Assembly (NCBI GenBank): GCA_001931875.2 | Contig: MSJH02000511.1 | Coordinates: 49,447-113,446, forward strand | DNA from: Byssochlamys sp. IMV 00236 | Taxonomy: Eukaryota > Ascomycota > Eurotiomycetes > Eurotiales > Thermoascaceae | Direction: 5' to 3' | DNA length: 64,000 nucleotides | Shown: positions 58,074-64,000 of the stretch, piece by piece | Position numbering within the stretch: position 1 is the stretch's first letter | Layout: each line of letters begins with the position of its first letter | Translations under genes and position numbers: made by a program | Notes under the pieces: model-generated | The model's database searches: none | Told to the model about the DNA's origin: nothing | What the model saw: the letters and a program-made list of their open reading frames with translations, nothing else

Positions 58074-61000
58074 ATGGACCACTTTGAAGGAGCATCACAA
58101 GACGACTTTACATTCTTGGAATATTCAGCAGACACACAGTCTTCTCAATATGAGTATAACGACTTTACTCAAACTCAAAAAGAAACAGAGATCGACCTTC
58201 CGATTTCCTCTCTTTCGTTAAAGGACGAAAGAGAAAACGCAGTTGCTAATGGTACAACTTCTTTTGTCAACGATTTTCAGTTTGAAGACACCGATGACTT
58301 TGGAGAATTAGCCAATGCAGTAGAAGAAAAGGATTTACCTCCCCATGCCTGCAAGTACTGCGGCATACACTCACCTGCCTCAGTTGTCAAATGTGTTACC
58401 TGTGATCGATGGTTTTGTAATTCGAGAGGAAATACTTCTGGTTCTCACATCATTAATCATTTGGTTCGTGCAAAGCATAAAGAAGTCGCTCTTCATCCCG
58501 AATCTCCCTTGGGTGATACTATTTTGGAATGCTACAACTGTGGTTGTCGTAATGTCTTCTTGTTGGGTTTCATTCCCGCCAAGAGTGATACAGTTGTCGT
58601 TCTTATCTGCAGGTAATTTAAATCATAACGTTTATCTATCAGTTGATTAAGCATTGATCTATTTGTAGACAACCATGTGCAGCTATGCCTTCATCAAAGG
58701 ATATGAATTGGGATACGACACAGTGGATGCCTTTGATTGACGATAGATGTTTCTTAACTTGGTTAGTCAAGATACCTTCTGATCAAGAACAACTTCGTGC
58801 TCGTCAGATCACATCTCAACAAATCAACAAGTTGGAGGAATTGTGGAAGGAGAATAGTGAGGCCACATTAGAGGATTTGGAAAAACCTGGTATTGATGAT
58901 GAACCTCATCCAGTTTTGCTGCGGTAAGAAAATAGAGCATATACATATGATCCATGGGGTATTGACATTATATTAGATATGAGGATGCTTATCAATATCA
59001 AAATATTTTTGGACCATTAGTTACTATGGAAGCTGAATATGATAAGAAATTGAAGGAATCTCAGGTAAGATATATCAACACATTAGAGAATATCCATCTA
59101 AACTTTTAATTAGACGTGTGATGATATTGTCGTCCGCTGGGATGTAGGTCTTAATCAAAAGCATATCGCATGGTTCTATTTCCTCAAGTTGGAACTAGGA
59201 GAAATCAAGTTGGCAGTGGGTGATGAACTTCGATTGAGATATCGTGGTGAATTACACGAACCCTGGGAATCTACTGGTCATGTCATCAAGATCCCCAACA
59301 ATATTAGTGATGAAGTTGCTCTCGAAATCTCTCGTGGACTCAACCCGCCTGTTGAATGCACCCATAATTTCTCAGTTGACTTTGTCTGGAAATCTACAAG
59401 TTTTGATCGTATGCAAATTGCCATGAAGAAGTTTGCTGTTGATGAAGCAAGTGTCAGTGGCTATATCTATCATCGTCTTCTTGGACATGATGTCGAGCCT
59501 CAAGTATTAAAGACTCAGATGCCAAAGAGGTAATTATATCTTGCTCTATCCTAAATACACGACTTATATGATTCCAAAAGATTTTCTGCTCCCAATCTTC
59601 CTGAACTGAATCATTCTCAGGTGTATGCTGTTAAATCAGTTCTTCAAAAACCTCTAAGCTTGATTCAAGGTCCTCCTGGTACCGGTAAAACTGTAACCTC
59701 AGCCTCTATTGTGTATCATTTAGCAAAAATGAATCCTGGCCAAGTCTTGGTGTGTGCACCATCGAATGTAGCTGTTGATCAACTTGCTGAAAAGATTCAT
59801 CAAACAGGCTTAAAGGTTGTGCGTGTGACCGCCAAGAGTAGAGAAGAATTGGATTCTCCTGTTTCATTTTTGACACTTCATGAACAAGTTCAAAACAACG
59901 ATACGAATGTCGAGTTACAAAAACTCATTCACTTGAAGCGCGACCAAGGTGAATTGAGTGCTGCCGATGAACGAAAATACAATGCTTTGAAGAGAGCTTG
60001 TGAAAAGGAAATTCTTGCCAATGCAGACGTTATTTGCTGTACAAGTGTAGGTGCAGGTGATTCTCGTATTGCCAGCCTAAGATTCCGTACGGTATTGATT
60101 GATGAAGCCACACAAGCATCTGAACCAGAATGTATGATCCCACTTGTCCTTGGTTGTAAACAAGCTGTCTTGGTAGGTGATCATCAGCAACTGGGTCCCA
60201 TCATTATGAACAAGAAGGCAGCCCGTGCAGGTCTCTGTCAATCCCTTTTCGAAAGATTGGTTATTCTCGGTATTCGTCCTATTCGTCTTCAAGTTCAGTA
60301 CCGTATGCACCCTTGTCTTTCTGAATTTCCCAGTAATATGTTTTATGAAGGCACGCTTCAAAACGGTATTACCACACAAGAACGTATCAGAAAAGACGTG
60401 GATTTCCCTTGGCCTGTTCCTGAAACCCCCATGATGTTCTACGCCAACTTGGGTAATGAAGAAATCTCGACCTCTGGTACCTCTTATTTGAACAGAACAG
60501 AAGCCTCCAACTGTGAAAAGATTGTGACAAGATTTATGAAGTCTGGTGTCTTACCTTCACAGATTGGTGTTGTCACACCTTATGAAGGCCAACGTTCGTA
60601 CATTGTTCAGTATATGCAATTCAATGGATCTCTACGAAAAGACCTCTATAAGGAAATTGAAGTGGCTAGTGTTGACGCTTTCCAAGGCAGAGAAAAGGAT
60701 TACATCATTCTCAGTTGCGTCAGATCAAATGAGCATCAGGGTATTGGTTTCTTGAGTGATCCTAGACGTTTGAACGTCGCTCTTACCCGTGCCAAATATG
60801 GTGTTGTTATCCTTGGTAATCCCAAGATTTTGAGCAGAGTAAGTTGGTCTAAAGCCATGAATATTTTATCTCTAACTTTTTATCATAGCATCCATTATGG
60901 CATCATTTGCTTGTTCATTATAAAGAAAAGGGTTGCTTGGTGGATGGTCCGTTGAATAACCTTCGTGTATCGATGATTCAATTTAATAGACCTAGAAAAT

Positions 61001-61506
61001 CTTATCGTAAAGATGACAAATTTCGTCAAGGCCTTGCTCATCAGGTCGACGCTAGAGAAGCATTTGCTAAAGCACCTTTGCCCAATGACAGTAAGTTGAA
61101 ACTTGATGGTAAATATAGTAATTGAGCACTCATTCAAATGAAAATAGCTCGTCGTGGTGCTAAAGGATATGATCAAGATTTTATTCAAACTCATGATCCT
61201 GTTGGATACATTCCATCAGAGCTTGGGTCACTTCCTAGCTCACAGTTTAGCATTCCCTTTATACCTTCTGCCAGTGGACCCTTTACGCAAGATTTATCAC
61301 AATCCAGTGTATTCAATCGTAAAAAGCAGACAGGTGAAGACATGTTGGAGAACACTCAAAGATACATCCCTGGTTCATCCACATTTGTTAACCATACATT
61401 AGCTTGGCAGCAGATGGGAGAGAGTCAAAATATGTATAGCAGTCAAACCTCTATCGGCTTAGCTCTTTCTCAAAGTGATCGTTTGCGGATGGATATGTAT
61501 CAATAA
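58074..61506 (+). CDS. UPF1: UPF1/NAM7 RNA helicase of nonsense-mediated decay
   Basis: The seven exons are 58,074-58,612, 58,669-58,923, 58,977-59,064, 59,114-59,529, 59,581-60,838, 60,889-61,090 and 61,148-61,506, giving 1,038 residues (yeast 971, human about 1,120). The CH zinc domain starts at Cys93/Cys96 and runs to about 185; it binds UPF2. The SF1 helicase core has G-P-P-G-T-G-K-T at 463-470, D-E-A-T at 607-610, G-D-H-Q-Q-L-G-P and V-A-L-T-R-A-K-Y. The tail after about residue 920 contains several Ser-Gln/Thr-Gln pairs, candidate phosphosites for an SMG1-like kinase. The ATG at 58,074 follows a long poly-T leader. Confidence 0.96.
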
Positions 61507-61741
61507 TTGGCGTTCTCATCCTTTGAATACGACGTTATTAATATATGCATATATGATGCTTGGTCTTTTCTCTTTTTAAAAGAGAAGAGTTGCGACAAAC
61601 AATCTCAGATGAAACTATTATCATTAGAAATAGTTGCTTATTAAACAAGTTTGTTTTTATTGTTTTTGAATAAAATCAAATCATGGTCAAGTATATCTGA
61701 GAGAGAGAGAGAGAGAAAGGAGAGAGGGGTATAATAGCAAT

Positions 61742-63175
61742 CTATTCTTCATCACTTGGTAACTGTACATTCTTTATACGTGTTGAAATATTATTAAACA
61801 TGGTACGGATACCATTGCCTACGACCTCTTCACTGAATGTACGTACATTTTTACTGATGGCAACGATTTTGTTTAAATCAAACAGTTCATCTTCCTCATA
61901 AAAATCAGATAATCTTCTTTCATTTTGGGTATCGTCTATAGACACTGAACGTCTTAGAGGAAACAACTGTCGTCTTGTATTTGGACTAGCTTGCTTGTTA
62001 AACTTGGACATGAACGTATCCCATGGAAGTGGTCTATTATCAAAAGGCTGTTGTTTAGTTGTTTCCTTTTTCGCCTTTGCTATGCTTACCTCTGTCGTTG
62101 ATCAGATGTATTATAATCGTAATAATGATTACTGATATCATCTACAGACTCATCATCACTTAAGTCGCTGGTATCATTATTTACGTTATTGATGATATTT
62201 CTTTTAATAATAGCCAATTTTTCGGTAAAATCGTCCAATTTATCACCTAGTAAATTTTGTGCGGCTGCAACCACGGAGGGTCTACGGGTACCGGATTGAT
62301 TCGGAACAGTATAGACTGGTGTACTTATGGAAGACGACGGCTTAAAACCGATAGTCATGGGGGATACAGGCTGGTAAGGTAACTTGGCTACCCTTGCTGT
62401 TGGAAAGTCAATGTCTGCACTGAAATTGGGTTCAATGGGATTGTCCATCTCAGATAATGTGCTTTCTCTACTGCTGCTGGATTCGATCGAGCAAGGCTTT
62501 ATGCTAGGTAATTCTTTGGGTGATTCAGCAAGGACACTTTCTGTAATATGGACAGATGTCTCCTGCACTGTGTTACTTTGTTCATCTGATGACATAGACT
62601 CATTCTCGGTGTCACTGCTATATTTGTGGATGTTTTGGGGTGTTAATGCGATGTCCAAAAAGTCTTGGTGGTTAACAGCAGAGTCTATGTTATTGTTATG
62701 ATAGACATGTGCACTATTCAGCTGTTTATAGACGTATAAGTAGTGTTGGTTACAATACATCCTAATCAATTACCTTGGGTCCATCATCGATTATGGCTGA
62801 TATACGATGCTCTGATAGAAACTGTGCGTCTTCTTCTTCTTCAACAAGTGATGAGGTCTGAGAATGATTTCCAGCAAGTGGACTATATTCCGACTGTATA
62901 AAGCTGTTTCCTCTAAAAGAGTCTTTATTATTCCTCGATGACCAATCTGATAAACCATATAAATACTCATTAAGATCTTGTTCCTGTCTTGATCTTATCA
63001 CGTCAAAGTCAAGGATTTCATTGTTTTCTTCAGGTAAATGTATCTCGCCTCTTGTTTCTCTTTTCAAAAGACAGCAAAAAGAGAGTATATGATTATCATT
63101 GACATTATCGTCGTCATCTGAAAGGTGTATTTGGGAACCTGTTCTTCTAGAAAGACAGGATTCCAACAAATTCAT
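61742..63175 (-). CDS. Uncharacterised acidic, Ser-rich protein, 441 residues
   Basis: The exons on the minus strand are 62,774-63,175, 62,090-62,721 and 61,742-62,033; phases agree at both introns. Most of the sequence is Ser/Asp/Glu/Asn-rich and probably disordered. A C-terminal segment of about 45 residues (D-L-N-K-I-V-A-I-S-K-N-V and G-N-G-I-R-T-M-F-N-N-I) looks amphipathic and conserved in character. I recognise no family. The third exon acceptor is chosen because it alone keeps frame, giving R-P-L-P-W-D-T-F at the joint. The gene converges on UPF1 with about 235 bp between stops. Confidence 0.7.
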
Positions 63176-64000
63176 ATTTCAAATAAAAAAAAGAAGGAGG
63201 AAGCAGTTTTTGGGAAAAAAAAAAAAAGAAAGAAAAGGACGAATCTGTAATTCATCTGTTGTGACACATGCTCTATGCTCCTATTTAGTATACAGTGTAA
63301 CTTTTTGAATAGTGCCTTAGACATCAAGTCTGACCCCACGCTTCTAATTTGGTCGACCGATATAAAGATATGAAGTAATCTTGTTTATCAGTAAAAAGAG
63401 TAACTGATAGAGATAGTTTAATCTTTAAGTCCCTGATTTAGATTACATTGGTGGCCTTATGATTTTATTCTAAAAACGGAGTCTCTTTGAGACAGCTAAA
63501 GAAGCATATAGGGGATTAAGATGCAGTTGTGTGTGTTAGACTGGAGGGGCGTTGATTTGTACAGCAAAACATTTGATATCTTATATTGAACAAAAGCATA
63601 AAGTGACCTTCCCCAGAACAGTTCTCTTTTTATCACTTACTATGTCAGGGCGAAAGGCAGTCCAGCGATATATACCTTGGTAATAGCAACTTGCTCGTCC
63701 CAGTTATTAATTCTGTCCGCTCCTTTCCTTACTTTATCCGGTTTATCAAGCAGATAATAGACAAGTCAAATGCCCCTCTTTCTTAACAGGCTCAGTAATA
63801 CTGTATTTTTATTAATTATTGACATTAATTTTATAGTGTTGTCATAAAATAAAAAAATTATTTGCGTAAAAAGACGACAAAGAAAAATATGTTTGAATAA
63901 AACGACATTATGTCAAAAGAGAGAGAGATAGTGAGTTTATATGTAGAAAAAAGAGAGAAACATATGTTAGTATTAGAGCACATATCCTAATATTAGTTTT
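63176..64000. other. Intergenic end of the window
   Basis: About 825 bp of AT-rich sequence upstream of the 441-residue gene, with GAGA and A-rich runs. No frame above 70 codons looks like protein and no RNA gene is recognised. Confidence 0.45.

Noticed and set aside
1..64000. tRNA, rRNA, CRISPR arrays
   Set aside because: No cloverleaf with A/B boxes, no rRNA-like block and no regularly spaced direct repeats with unique spacers were seen on either strand.

Overview
The window looks like nuclear DNA of a filamentous early-diverging fungus, most likely Mucoromycota and probably Mucorales. The genes are AT-rich and carry many introns of about 45-65 nt with GT...AG ends and CTAAC-like branch sites. 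The kinase-Sel1 gene, the carotenoid oxygenase and the MULE transposon debris fit that group. This placement rests on gene content and style only. I worked out every exon structure by eye from reading frames, splice motifs and family alignments from memory. No search was run.

Region 1 (1-14,554) is a large inverted repeat. Bases 1-4,857 are the reverse complement of 9,698-14,554 (position x pairs with 14,555 minus x). The proteins and all noncoding stretches I checked are identical, with one mismatch seen at the inner edge. Each arm holds a compact cluster: an ACR3-type arsenite efflux gene, a Cys-rich bZIP gene 40 bp behind it, and the 3' part of a giant gene in convergent orientation. The 4.84 kb spacer has a maleylacetoacetate isomerase gene, a dispersed repeat and the wreck of a MULE/SWIM transposase. 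The left arm runs off the window edge, so its outer limit is unknown.

Region 2 (11,931-30,053, minus strand) is one gene of nine exons predicted to encode a 5,885-residue protein. It has ten N-terminal beta-trefoil modules, then some 3,500 residues of repeated helical modules broken by seven Ala/Gly-rich hydrophobic segments, then a degenerate HAD-like domain. Codon use suggests strong expression. I recognise no described counterpart, and it is the best candidate for something new here.

Region 3 (30-35.7 kb) is sparse: a long intergenic stretch, a decayed secreted-protein fragment and a pseudokinase-Sel1 gene. Region 4 (35.7-49.7 kb) is dense housekeeping sequence: Vps1-like dynamin (with a 10-nt microexon), SNIP1/Pml1-like FHA protein, Rab11-like GTPase, a membrane-anchored amidohydrolase, an ER DnaJ chaperone, a carotenoid oxygenase, a Cce1-type Holliday junction resolvase and ribosomal protein eL42. 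Region 5 (49.7-64 kb) has PRPF3, a rhomboid-like probable pseudoprotease, a stretch of decayed genes and repeats (54.6-56.9 kb), an unknown 249-aa gene, UPF1 and an unknown 441-aa gene.

Two themes join the genes functionally. The ACR3-bZIP pair resembles the yeast arsenic-resistance arrangement of efflux pump plus bZIP regulator, here duplicated. PRPF3, SNIP1/Pml1 and UPF1 are RNA-processing genes but are not clustered in a way that suggests co-regulation.
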